DNA of 64,000 nt. Origin: CAYVHU01 sp964451415 (GTDB lineage: Bacteria; Pseudomonadota; Alphaproteobacteria; Rhodospirillales; Magnetovibrionaceae). The position numbers and the translations under genes are program-made. Below, piece after piece: positions 25,742 through 33,280 of the stretch. Under the pieces are notes generated by a model, which worked only from the letters and a program-made list of their open reading frames with translations, searched no databases and was not told the DNA's origin. The stretch lies in the NCBI GenBank assembly GCA_964451415.1, contig CAYVHU010000008.1, forward strand, positions 62,001 through 126,000, given 5' to 3'. The stretch's first letter is position 1. Each line of letters starts with the position of its first letter.

Positions 25742-26055
25742 GTGACGGTGATTACGGTGGATTACGGTGGGTGGATTACGGTGACAGTTTGGTGGATTAC
25801 GGTGAGGATTACGGTGACGAGGATTACGGTGACAGTTTACTTTACTATATGGATTACGGTGACAGTTTACTTTACNNNNNNNNNNNNNNNNNNNNNNNNN
25901 NNNNNNNNNNNNNNNNNNNNNNNNNNNNNNNNNNNNNNNNNNNNNNNNNNNNNNNNNNNNNNNNNNNNNNNNNNNACGGTGACAGTTTACTTTACTATAT
26001 GGATTACGGTGACAGTTTACTTTACTATATGGATTACGGTGACAGTTTACTTTAC
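25742..26055 (+). repeat. Tandem REP-like array, 30-base unit, interrupted by an N gap
   Basis: It begins with short degenerate copies of GTGATTACGGTGGATTACGG, then turns into perfect head-to-tail copies of the 30-base unit GGATTACGGTGACAGTTTAC+TTTACTATAT. Two units precede the gap and about three follow it, the last leading into the RAYT leader. The true copy number is hidden by the gap. Confidence 0.9.
25876..25975. other. Assembly gap (100 N)
   Basis: Exactly 100 unresolved bases inside the tandem array; 100 is a common placeholder for a gap of unknown size, so the array length is uncertain. Confidence 0.97.
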
Positions 26056-26084
26056 TATATCGTCCAGATGGACTAAGCTTCCTT

Positions 26085-26207
26085 ATGGCTCGTATCGCAC
26101 GCATCGTTATTCCCGGCACACCCCATCATGTCACACAACGGGGCAATCGTCGCGAGCCCGTTTTCTTTGAAGACGGCGATTACCGCCACTACATCAAACT
26201 TCTCTCT
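26085..26207 (+). pseudogene. Truncated duplicate of the RAYT gene 5' end
   Basis: Bases 26032-26207 are repeated exactly at 26267-26442. The copy holds the leader, the ATG at 26085 and 41 codons identical to the intact gene, then runs into ATTACGGTG repeat sequence. It is a partial direct duplication made together with the repeats, and not functional by itself. Confidence 0.92.
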
Positions 26208-26289
26208 CAATTACGGTGATTACGGTGGTGATTACGGTGACGGTGATTACGGTGACAGTTTACTTTGATTACGGTGACAGTTTACTTTA
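26208..26289 (+). repeat. Second REP-like cluster upstream of RAYT
   Basis: Five to six degenerate copies of GATTACGGTGA(CAGTTTACTTT), directly before the intact RAYT leader. Confidence 0.85.
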
Positions 26290-26319
26290 CTATATCGTCC
26301 AGATGGACTAAGCTTCCTT

Positions 26320-26985
26320 ATGGCTCGTATCGCACGCATCGTTATTCCCGGCACACCCCATCATGTCACACAACGGGGCAATCGTCGCGAGCCCGTTTTC
26401 TTTGAAGACGGCGATTACCGCCACTACATCAAACTTCTCTCTGCAGCCGCCGAGAAGGCGAGGACTAAGGTCTGGGCTTATTGTCTGATGCCCAATCATG
26501 TTCACCTGATTTTGGTTCCCAGCCATGAGGACGGTCTGCGCGCCACGCTGGGCGATGCCCATCGGCGCTATACGCGATATATCAATGCACGCCATAAATG
26601 GACCGGGCATTTATGGCAGGGGCGGTTTGGCTCGGTTGCCATGGATGAGGAACATCTTCTCCACGGCGTGCGGTATGTGTCTCTCAACCCCGTGCGAGCA
26701 AAGCTGGTGAAACGGGCGCGAGACTGGAAATGGTCCAGCGCGCGGGCGCATTTGGCGGGAAAGGATAATGGGCTTGTGAGCGTCGCCCCGGTGTTGGAGC
26801 GCTGCCCGAGTTTTGCGGCCCTGTTGAAAAGCGGTGAAGACGAAGAGATGAGCGAAACCATCCGCAAGGCCGAAACCATTGGTCGCCCCATTGGAACGCC
26901 CAAGTGGCTTGAGAGTTTGGAAAAGCGCTTGGGCCGGGCTGTGCGTCCCCAAAAGCGGGGGCCGAAGGCGAAGAAGAAGCAATAA
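26320..26985 (+). CDS. REP-associated tyrosine transposase (RAYT)
   Basis: 221 residues. It begins MARIARIVIPGTPHHVTQRGNRR and has the HUH motif in YCLMPNHVHLILVP near residue 55. The catalytic-Tyr helix lies in RYTRYINARHKWTGHLWQGRF, and the conserved YVSLNPVRAKLVKRARDWKWSSA follows. RAYTs nick and join single-stranded REP hairpins, and the REP-like repeats on both sides here are in inverted orientation, as expected of its substrate. The C-terminus is strongly basic (KRGPKAKKKQ). Its stop lies inside a further repeat copy. Confidence 0.92.
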   Translation: MARIARIVIPGTPHHVTQRGNRREPVFFEDGDYRHYIKLLSAAAEKARTKVWAYCLMPNHVHLILVPSHEDGLRATLGDAHRRYTRYINARHKWTGHLWQGRFGSVAMDEEHLLHGVRYVSLNPVRAKLVKRARDWKWSSARAHLAGKDNGLVSVAPVLERCPSFAALLKSGEDEEMSETIRKAETIGRPIGTPKWLESLEKRLGRAVRPQKRGPKAKKKQ

Positions 26986-27021
26986 AGTAAACTGTCACCG
27001 AATTAGGGTCACCGAATTAGG
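26985..27021 (-). repeat. REP-like repeats at the right end of the island
   Basis: AAAGTAAACTGTCACCGAATTAGG followed by a partial second GTCACCGAATTAGG copy. Orientation matches the left end at 25060 and is opposite to the arrays at 25742-26289, so the RAYT gene is framed by inverted copies. Confidence 0.8.
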
Positions 27022-27063
27022 AAAGCTCCCGACATTGATCTTGGGCCTTCGGGTGCTGAGCCT

Positions 27064-27387
27064 TTACCAGATATCCTGCGGGGCTTTCAGGCGGTCTACG
27101 ACTTTGCCGCCTTTGATGTGTTTTTCGACGATTTCCGCCACGTCTTCGGGTTTTACTTTCAGGTACATGGTGCTTTCGGGGTACACCAGAACGCTGGGGC
27201 CGGTAAAACAGGGGCCGATGCAGCTTGAGGACGAAAGTTTGTATGTGCCCCACAGGTCGTGTTCCTGAAATGCGGCCAGAAAAGCGTCGAAGACGTCGTT
27301 GGAATTGACCTGTGCGCACGATCCGCGCGGGTGGCCTTCGCTGCGGGACTGGGTGCACACGAAGACGTGTTTTTCGGGACGGGGCAT
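27064..27387 (-). CDS. Thioredoxin-like [2Fe-2S] ferredoxin, nif-associated
   Basis: 107 residues. Cys-x12-Cys near residues 11 and 24 (FVCTQSRSEGHPRGSC) and Cys-x3-Cys in SSSCIGPCFTGPSVLVYPES are the four ligands of Shethna-type thioredoxin-fold ferredoxins. It ends the nifENX unit, 33 bases after fdxB. A role as electron carrier to nitrogenase or in cofactor assembly is inferred from position. The 42 bases before the REP island contain nothing I can name. Confidence 0.88.
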   Translation of the reverse strand: MPRPEKHVFVCTQSRSEGHPRGSCAQVNSNDVFDAFLAAFQEHDLWGTYKLSSSSCIGPCFTGPSVLVYPESTMYLKVKPEDVAEIVEKHIKGGKVVDRLKAPQDIW

Positions 27388-27420
27388 GGCCGTCTCTCCT
27401 TTTTAATCGAGGTCTGAAAT

Positions 27421-27753
27421 TTACGCTACGGGTTGTGGCGCGTGGGTCATGCACGACTTGGGACAGACCCGGAAGCAAGCCTTGCAGCCGATGCAATCCA
27501 GGGCGTCCTTAAGACTCATGACCATGGAGGTATCGTCGGAAAACCCGTCATCGTCATCCCAATCATCATCGTCATCATCATCCAGATCCTCGTCGACCAA
27601 ATCCAGGCCGTCGCGTTCGACCAGATCGAACACATCACGCGGACAGGCCTTGAAACACCGTCCGCAACCGAGGCATTTCGTTTGATCCAGGGTCAATATG
27701 AACTCCGGGGTATATTCGGTTCCCCCGCGCGTTATGCCGGTAATGTTGCCCAT
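27421..27753 (-). CDS. fdxB: Ferredoxin III (2x[4Fe-4S]), nif-specific, with acidic insert
   Basis: 110 residues. Two classical motifs CLGCGRCFKACP and CIGCKACFRVCP lie in the N- and C-terminal parts. Between them, at about residues 55-70, is a run of Asp (EDLDDDDDDDWDDDDG) longer than I expect for this family. N-terminal ITRGGTEYTPEFI is the family start. It follows the DUF269 gene and precedes the 2Fe-2S ferredoxin, and likely serves electron supply during cofactor assembly or catalysis. Confidence 0.92.
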   Translation of the reverse strand: MGNITGITRGGTEYTPEFILTLDQTKCLGCGRCFKACPRDVFDLVERDGLDLVDEDLDDDDDDDWDDDDGFSDDTSMVMSLKDALDCIGCKACFRVCPKSCMTHAPQPVA

Positions 27754-27763
27754 TTTTTACGCC

Positions 27764-28246
27764 TTACAAGCCTGCGACTTCGGAATGATCGCCAATGATG
27801 TTCACCGCAACCGACAAAAGCTTATCGGCCTCGTCCTTCATCTTGGACAGGGTGGGAAAGCCAAAGCGGTGCACGTCGCGCAGCGACTTGTCCATCACGA
27901 CAAGCTTGCCCACGGTGATCACCGCACGGCCAAAGCCTTCATAAGTAATGTGGATCAAGGGCACGGCCATCTTTTTGCATTCGGACTCGATCATCACCGC
28001 GATGGCATTATAGAACGCCTTGATGCGCGCAATAGTTTCTTCGTCCGGGTCACCCACCACGGGAATTTCGCGCTTGCGTTCCTTGGTCAGGATGAACGGA
28101 TCCAGAACTTCCGCGTCCGAAGCCGTGTCATACGTCCCGTAGCTGTCGATGGCGCGAATTTGTCGCGACATTTCTTTCACAAAATCACTTTGCATGATCG
28201 GATCGTCCGCGTCGATCACGATATCTTTAACGCTTGTCTCACCCAT
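27764..28246 (-). CDS. NifX-associated protein, DUF269
   Basis: 160 residues. It matches the DUF269 pattern by sequence: FVKEMSRQIRAIDSYGTYD, DPFILTKERKREIPVVGDPD, then KLVVMDKSLRDVHRFGFPTL and a C-terminal helix. Members always accompany nifX and are thought to help FeMo-co biosynthesis; no activity is established. It sits between rseC and fdxB within the nifENX unit with gaps of 4 and 10 bases. Confidence 0.9.
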   Translation of the reverse strand: MGETSVKDIVIDADDPIMQSDFVKEMSRQIRAIDSYGTYDTASDAEVLDPFILTKERKREIPVVGDPDEETIARIKAFYNAIAVMIESECKKMAVPLIHITYEGFGRAVITVGKLVVMDKSLRDVHRFGFPTLSKMKDEADKLLSVAVNIIGDHSEVAGL

Positions 28247-28250
28247 GAAA

Positions 28251-28703
28251 TCAGTTCCTTTTCAATGTTACAGACGGCGCTTGACCGAGCGCCACCGCCC
28301 GACGCGCCACCATGAATCCCAGGACAAGTCCACCAAGCGCACTCAGCGCTTGAAAACCGTCGCCCCAGCCCAGTTTCGCCGCCAACACCCCCCCCAGGAC
28401 AGCCCCCAACGTGGGAATGCCATAGGCCAACAATGCGGCCAGCAACAGACCGTTTTGCGAGCAGGCCAATTCAACCCGCTCGCCTTCATGCTCACGCCAC
28501 CGGCCATCCAGGGCAAAACGCATTTTGCCCGGAACGCCCAAACCAGGTTCTTCTTCTTGCGGCGCGGAAGAACAGCAATCGCTATTGTGACAGCCACCGC
28601 ACGCGGTCTCGCGGGACACTTCGAGCCACGCAACACCCGCCTTATCCGTGACGACACGCCCGGAGGTGACGAGCAGATCGGCCTGTGCGTTTGTTTCATC
28701 CAT
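28251..28703 (-). CDS. rseC: RseC/MucC-family membrane protein
   Basis: 150 residues. A Cys-rich N-terminal part (ETACGGCHNSDCCSSA) is followed by two hydrophobic helices (LLLAALLAYGIPTLGAVLGG and ALGGLVLGFMVARRAV). RseC works with Rnf/Rsx in keeping SoxR reduced in E. coli, and the Cys motif suggests a cluster or redox role. Its presence in a nif operon fits the Rnf complex encoded at 47867-53283: it may connect or protect that electron path. This functional link is an inference. Confidence 0.87.
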   Translation of the reverse strand: MDETNAQADLLVTSGRVVTDKAGVAWLEVSRETACGGCHNSDCCSSAPQEEEPGLGVPGKMRFALDGRWREHEGERVELACSQNGLLLAALLAYGIPTLGAVLGGVLAAKLGWGDGFQALSALGGLVLGFMVARRAVALGQAPSVTLKRN

Positions 28704-28706
28704 GTG

Positions 28707-29135
28707 TCATTCGCTCCAACCCTCGGCTTCCATCGCATTGAAACGGCTCTCATCATCGCGCTCGCAGCGCAAGGCCCGTGCAATCCACGGCGAAGATCCA
28801 TCTCGCAATTGCCTCTGCACATCGCCGACCAGATTCGCGATGGGTGTGCGCGGTTGCACCTTCAAAGGGTGTACACCGATACGTGCCAGTTTGGCCACGG
28901 CGCCCCCCCCGATGGCCAGCACATAAACGGCGGCGCACCCCGACAACGCCGCGATCTTTGAATCCAGCTTGTCTTCGTTGCCGTCTTGGGCCAGTTCACC
29001 GAATTCCACCGCATCGCTCATGAACGCATGCTCGGCGAGAACCTCGTACATCACAAAACTGCGCGCCGATCCGAAATGCTGATCCACATGATGCATATCG
29101 CTGGAGGCAAACGCTATTTTCAGACCCTCATTCAT
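28707..29135 (-). CDS. nifX: NifX, FeMo-co carrier
   Basis: 142 residues from the ATG at 29135, preceded by AGAGGAAG; the Met at 29189 overlaps nifN and is rejected. The NifX/dinitrogenase-cofactor domain is complete: KIAFASSDMHHVDQHFGSARSFVMYEV, the YVLAIGGGAVAKLARIGVHPLKV segment and a C-terminal WIARALRC helix. It holds NifB-co or the VK-cluster between NifB, NifEN and NifDK. It is third in the nifENX unit. Confidence 0.94.
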   Translation of the reverse strand: MNEGLKIAFASSDMHHVDQHFGSARSFVMYEVLAEHAFMSDAVEFGELAQDGNEDKLDSKIAALSGCAAVYVLAIGGGAVAKLARIGVHPLKVQPRTPIANLVGDVQRQLRDGSSPWIARALRCERDDESRFNAMEAEGWSE

Positions 29136-29179
29136 GGAGTCTTCCTCTGTTCCGCAGTCTACAATACGAAAATGGCGTG

Positions 29180-30535
29180 CTATGGACATGATTCCATGTC
29201 CTCATAAATGGAAACATACGGTTCGACTTCACCCTTGTGCACGCTTAGCATCGCGTTACCAAGATCGAACAGGGCGTCGCGCGTGCCTTCGTAGCCCATC
29301 CAGGTGCGGCGAAATCCACCCAAAATATCAAATTGCGGAAAGCCCGCACGCAACAACGGTACGCCCAGGCTTTGCGCCGTGCGAGCGCAATGGGAATTGC
29401 CGATCAACACCTCGCAGTGCGCATCACGTCCCATAAGTTCCAAATCTTCCAGATCGCCGATTTTGATCACACCGGCATGAATTTCGGCAGTGAGCTTGGC
29501 ATTTGTGGGAACCACGGCGACGGGAACCTCCGCCCCCATGGAACGCGCCAGATCGGCGAACATCTTCACCATGTCCGGATCGCCGGCAATGGCGAGGCGT
29601 GCTTGCCCGATCATAAAATGGCTGTCCAGCATGGCATCTTGCAATTGCGCGCGCCGGCGTTCCAGCTTCAAGGGAACGGCTTGGCCGCTAAGGATGCTGA
29701 GCGTCTCGACAAAGGTGTCCACGGCCTCCAGGCCCAGAAGATGATCGAAACGAAAATCCGCAACGCCGCAAATCTCTTTAAGACGATCGGCCGCCGCATC
29801 CAGGTGGCGACCAATAACCAGTGTTGCACGCGCCGCACCTGCCGTGCGGATATCGTCGCGCGGCACTCCGCCGTCGGTGAGCGGATTGAAATCATCCCCC
29901 CCCAGATGGCCGTCCAGAGAGCCCGAGATGTCAGGAATCACCACAGGGACGAAGCCGAACATTTCCACCATATCTTTGAGCGCTTCGATATCACCCGGGC
30001 TCACGTGTGCACCGACCAGAACATTGACCCGTGAGGCATCGCGTTCCGACACCGGACCTTCCACCAACGTTTCGATCAAGGCCTCTACGGCTTTAGCGTA
30101 ACCGGTTTCCAGACAACCGCTGAAATCAGGAGTATCCACGGCGACGACGGTGGTATTTCTGAAATGCGGATTTTGCTCGTGAAACTTACGGATCGCCATG
30201 CGCACGTCACTACCCTGGGCTTCCGAGACCCCCGTGCTCGGCACGCCGATCAGATCGGGCGCGGATTTCCCACAGATCACGGACAGACCTTCAATCACGT
30301 TGTCTTCGGAGCCCATTACCGTAGAAACCTGGTCCATTGCCGTGCTCTGCAAGGGAACCGGTTCGCGAAAGTGGCGCACAAAAAATATTTTACCAAAGGC
30401 GCTACAACCTTGCGCCCCGTGCAGCATTGCCGTGGCGCGACCCACCCCCATAAAAGCCAGCGCAGCCCCCATGGCCTGACTGGATTTCAACGGATTGACG
30501 CTCAAGGCCTTGTTACGTTTGAGAAGCTCGGCCAC
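29180..30535 (-). CDS. nifN: NifN, FeMo-co scaffold beta subunit
   Basis: 451 residues. The start is a GTG at 30535, three bases after the nifE stop, with AGGAG seven bases upstream. MoFe-beta-like blocks: AMLHGAQGCSAFGKIFFVRHFREP, GVPSTGVSEAQGSDV, TPDFSGCLETGYAKAVEAL and the C-terminal GFPQFDILGGFRRTWMGYEGT. With NifE it forms the NifEN scaffold where the NifB product is converted to FeMo-co precursor. The catalytic-subunit His ligand is absent, as expected. Confidence 0.95.
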   Translation of the reverse strand: MAELLKRNKALSVNPLKSSQAMGAALAFMGVGRATAMLHGAQGCSAFGKIFFVRHFREPVPLQSTAMDQVSTVMGSEDNVIEGLSVICGKSAPDLIGVPSTGVSEAQGSDVRMAIRKFHEQNPHFRNTTVVAVDTPDFSGCLETGYAKAVEALIETLVEGPVSERDASRVNVLVGAHVSPGDIEALKDMVEMFGFVPVVIPDISGSLDGHLGGDDFNPLTDGGVPRDDIRTAGAARATLVIGRHLDAAADRLKEICGVADFRFDHLLGLEAVDTFVETLSILSGQAVPLKLERRRAQLQDAMLDSHFMIGQARLAIAGDPDMVKMFADLARSMGAEVPVAVVPTNAKLTAEIHAGVIKIGDLEDLELMGRDAHCEVLIGNSHCARTAQSLGVPLLRAGFPQFDILGGFRRTWMGYEGTRDALFDLGNAMLSVHKGEVEPYVSIYEDMESCP

Positions 30536-30537
30536 GG

Positions 30538-31941
30538 TTATTCTCCTGCCTTCGCCAGAGGTGCGCGCACCGCCCAGGGAGCCGGCTTGCGCACCGCTTC
30601 CCACACCGGACTTTCCAGGGACAAGGCCAACTGGCGCGCCAGTTCCACCATGCCGATGTAACCCGCATAGGCAAACTCGCGTTCTTGGTTGATATCGAGA
30701 AACGGCACACGGGCTTTCAACGCGGTGTACATATTGCGCCCGCCGGCAATGAGAATGTCGGCTCGTAAATTCGCAATCGTATCCAACAGCGCGCGTGGAT
30801 TTCCATCTTCGATCATCACCGCATCGGACCCCATGAGGTCGCGTATGCGCGCTTTGTCGTCCTCGGTACTTTTTTTGGTGCCGGTGGCCACCACATCAAG
30901 GCCCAGATCCTGCAACGCAGCGACCACGGACCACGATTTCACACCGCCGGTGTACAAAAGAACACGCTTGCCGCGCAGGCGTTCACGCCACGGTTCCAAC
31001 GCCTCGTTCAAACGTTTTTCTTCACGTTCGATGAGCGCTTCTGTGCGCGAAATCAAGCCTGTATCATCAATGATTTCAGCAAACTTGCGCAGCGCCGCAG
31101 AGACATCCGAGGCCCCGTAAAAGCTGCCCTCGAACCAAGGCGTGGCGTACTTCTCCTGAAGCTTTCGCGCCACGTTGATCATGGCCTTTGAACACACCAT
31201 CATGTTGACTTCGCCACGGTGCAAGGTCTGAATATCGCGAAAACGTGAATCTCCGGACAAGGTCCCCAGAACACGCAACCCCAGTTCGTCCAGCAACGGC
31301 TTCACGTGCCACAACTCACCCGCAATGTTGTATTCGCCGATCAACGAAATATCGTGCACTTCAATTCCATCGCGCTGTGCGTGCGCAGGCACCGCGTCCG
31401 GTTCGCGCGTGCCGATGACGTATTTCACCATCGTCTCGCCGGCGATGCGGTTCCCTAAGTTCTTGGTACCGTAAAAACCCGCAGCATCCACCGGCACCAC
31501 GGGGACACCCCAACGTTTCTGTGCTTCTTTGCACACCGCCTCCACATCGTCGCCGATCAGCGCCGCAACACAGGTGTTGTAGACGAACACCGCCGCCGGT
31601 TCATAATCCTGGATGGCTTGTTTAATGGAATGGAACAGGCGTTTTTCCCCACGTCCCATGATCACGTCCTGTTCGCTCAAGTCCGTGGTCATGCCGGTGC
31701 GCCACAAGGAAGGCCCCGATGAACGCGCGCCGCGATTATCCCAGCTTGAGCCCGCGCACGCGATGGACCCGTGAACGACGTGGGCCACGTCGGCAATGGG
31801 CAGCAAAGCAATTTGCGCGCCGTCGAACACACAACCCCCGGCCGCCGCCCCCGGCGTCGGCCGCGCACAACCGGATTTCGATTTTTGGTTGTGCCCGCAG
31901 GCGGGCTCATCGAGAAGTTGCGCAATGTCTTGTGGCTTCAT
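30538..31941 (-). CDS. nifE: NifE, FeMo-co scaffold alpha subunit
   Basis: 467 residues. An N-terminal Cys-containing region (CGHNQKSKSGCARPTPGA) precedes the FeS ligands in GGCVFDGAQIALLPIADVAH and HGSIACAGSSWDNR, then VYNTCVAALIGDDVEAV. It resembles NifD but lacks the FeMo-co His/Cys pair. It opens the nifEN-X-rseC-DUF269-fdxB-ferredoxin unit and has its own sigma-54 promoter and NifA site about 43 and 100 bases upstream. Confidence 0.96.
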   Translation of the reverse strand: MKPQDIAQLLDEPACGHNQKSKSGCARPTPGAAAGGCVFDGAQIALLPIADVAHVVHGSIACAGSSWDNRGARSSGPSLWRTGMTTDLSEQDVIMGRGEKRLFHSIKQAIQDYEPAAVFVYNTCVAALIGDDVEAVCKEAQKRWGVPVVPVDAAGFYGTKNLGNRIAGETMVKYVIGTREPDAVPAHAQRDGIEVHDISLIGEYNIAGELWHVKPLLDELGLRVLGTLSGDSRFRDIQTLHRGEVNMMVCSKAMINVARKLQEKYATPWFEGSFYGASDVSAALRKFAEIIDDTGLISRTEALIEREEKRLNEALEPWRERLRGKRVLLYTGGVKSWSVVAALQDLGLDVVATGTKKSTEDDKARIRDLMGSDAVMIEDGNPRALLDTIANLRADILIAGGRNMYTALKARVPFLDINQEREFAYAGYIGMVELARQLALSLESPVWEAVRKPAPWAVRAPLAKAGE

Positions 31942-31983
31942 GGTGTCCGCGTTCTTTAAAGATTGTGCCTTTGCCGTAGTCTT

Positions 31984-31999
31984 CGCAACACTCGTGCCA
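31984..31999 (-). promoter_or_regulatory. Sigma-54 promoter of the nifENX unit
   Basis: Minus strand TGGCACG-AGTG-TTGCG, ending 42 bases before the nifE ATG. All invariant -24 GG and -12 GC positions are present. Confidence 0.9.
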
Positions 32000-32041
32000 A
32001 ATAAAAATCCTTGAAAATCAGTGTACTACAGAACTTTAAAT

Positions 32042-32057
32042 TGTCGCAAACCAGACA
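32042..32057 (-). promoter_or_regulatory. NifA upstream activator site for nifE
   Basis: TGT-N10-ACA (TGTCGCAAACCAGACA), 43 bases above the -24 element, ending just before the stop of the next gene. Confidence 0.75.
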
Positions 32058-32066
32058 AACCAGACA

Positions 32067-33020
32067 TCAGAACCGATACGGATCCGCAATCCAGGCCTGA
32101 AGGACGGCCTTGTCGTGCTGCGGCAGGTAATCATAATCGTTGCTCAAATCCTTGTGCACCGCATGGGCCATACTTTCCATCTGCGGCAGCGCCCCCGAAA
32201 CCAGATGAAAATACCATGCCATGGGGTAGCCGACCGCACGGTCGAAGGCGCTGAGAAAATGGAACAGCGCAACGCCCCGCGGCGGGGTGTCGGGAAGTGC
32301 CGGCACGTTGTGCGCGCGGGTTGCCAGGGGGGTCGCCTGCAACCGTTTTTCACCGAAACGATCGCGATACTCGCTCAAACGCAACACGAAATTTTCACAA
32401 AAAACGGACTCCCTGGCGCCGGAAGCACACCAGTCGTCAACAAAACGCAGCACCAAAAGACTGTCAGCATATCCACCGGAAGCCATGCGCGTATGAGCCT
32501 CGGCAATGTCCCAGACGTGACGTATTTGGTAGAAAGGAGAACCGACCGGCGTCGACGCGACCATAAGCGGATCGACCGGCTCTAAAATATCTTCCACCAT
32601 ATCCGGCGGATTTGAAGGATCGAAAACTTCCCGCTCGGTGAACTCCTGTAACTCATCCACTTCGATTTGCAGAAAGTCCCACGGCCCATCACCTGTTTTC
32701 GCGCTTAGATAATGCGTCACACCGCACAGACGCGTGGCGATCAAACCATCATTCTCGTAACGACGGAACAAATCCGCCAGATTGTCTTCCTCATCGTCAT
32801 ACAGCCATTGGCCAAGATTTTTCGCGATTGTTTCGCCCTTGGCATTGATCACGCCGCCCGGACGGTGCCACCCTTTACGGGTGTAAACCAACTTGACGTT
32901 GAGATCACAAAGCGCATCGTTCAACGCCGTGACCAAGGCAGTATGATCGCTACGGGGGTGAACCGCCGCGACGACATCCGTCAACGCGGCAAGGCGTTGC
33001 GCAGGCTCAACCTCGTTCAT
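32067..33020 (-). CDS. Unknown nif-linked protein, 317 residues
   Basis: From the ATG at 33020, which overlaps the preceding stop (ATGA). I recognise no domain. It is soluble and acidic, with no signal peptide or membrane segment. Notable stretches are YTRKGWHRPGGVINAKGE, VTHYLSAKTGDGPWDFLQIE, GSPFYQIRHVWDIAEAHTRM and PYLPQHDKAVL-like YDYLPQHDKAVLQ. It is the last gene of the nifHDKT-ferredoxin-nafY unit and is translationally coupled to the 87-residue gene, so it should be made under nitrogen-fixing conditions. A role in MoFe protein maturation is only a guess from position. Confidence 0.8.
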   Translation of the reverse strand: MNEVEPAQRLAALTDVVAAVHPRSDHTALVTALNDALCDLNVKLVYTRKGWHRPGGVINAKGETIAKNLGQWLYDDEEDNLADLFRRYENDGLIATRLCGVTHYLSAKTGDGPWDFLQIEVDELQEFTEREVFDPSNPPDMVEDILEPVDPLMVASTPVGSPFYQIRHVWDIAEAHTRMASGGYADSLLVLRFVDDWCASGARESVFCENFVLRLSEYRDRFGEKRLQATPLATRAHNVPALPDTPPRGVALFHFLSAFDRAVGYPMAWYFHLVSGALPQMESMAHAVHKDLSNDYDYLPQHDKAVLQAWIADPYRF

Positions 33021-33280
33021 GGTGTCACTTCCGCGATCAACAGGCCCGTTGCAGAGGGCTGATGATCGGTGATGACGGCGCAATGATTATGGGCGTTCAC
33101 CAGATAGACATTGGCACGTCGCCCTTTGCGAACCGGTGTCTCCTGACACATTTCGTCCTCCAGGCAATGGGTGAAATGAAGGCGCGGCCAGCGTTCGCGC
33201 AAGGCGACGAACACCGCACCGTGGGTCCCTTCGCTTTCGACAAACGCCAAAACCGCATCAAGAGTTGCGACCTCGATCAT
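33017..33280 (-). CDS. Unknown nif-linked small protein, 87 residues
   Basis: It overlaps nafY upstream and the 317-residue gene downstream by ATGA at both ends, strong evidence that it is translated. The sequence (MIEVATLDAVLAFVESEGTH start, HFTHCLEDEMCQETPV in the middle, NAHNHCAVITDHQ near the end) contains three Cys and five His, which could bind metal or a cluster. I do not recognise a family. Its conserved-looking position behind nafY suggests a role in nitrogenase assembly; this is inference. Confidence 0.78.
   Translation of the reverse strand: MIEVATLDAVLAFVESEGTHGAVFVALRERWPRLHFTHCLEDEMCQETPVRKGRRANVYLVNAHNHCAVITDHQPSATGLLIAEVTP

Noticed and set aside
25664..26170. ORFs reading through the repeat array and N gap in several frames
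   Set aside because: They are low-complexity readings of ATTACGGTGAC repeats with X residues and have no start context.
25742..26289. CRISPR-like array of 30-base repeats
   Set aside because: The repeats are directly tandem without unique spacers, have REP character, and no cas gene is present.
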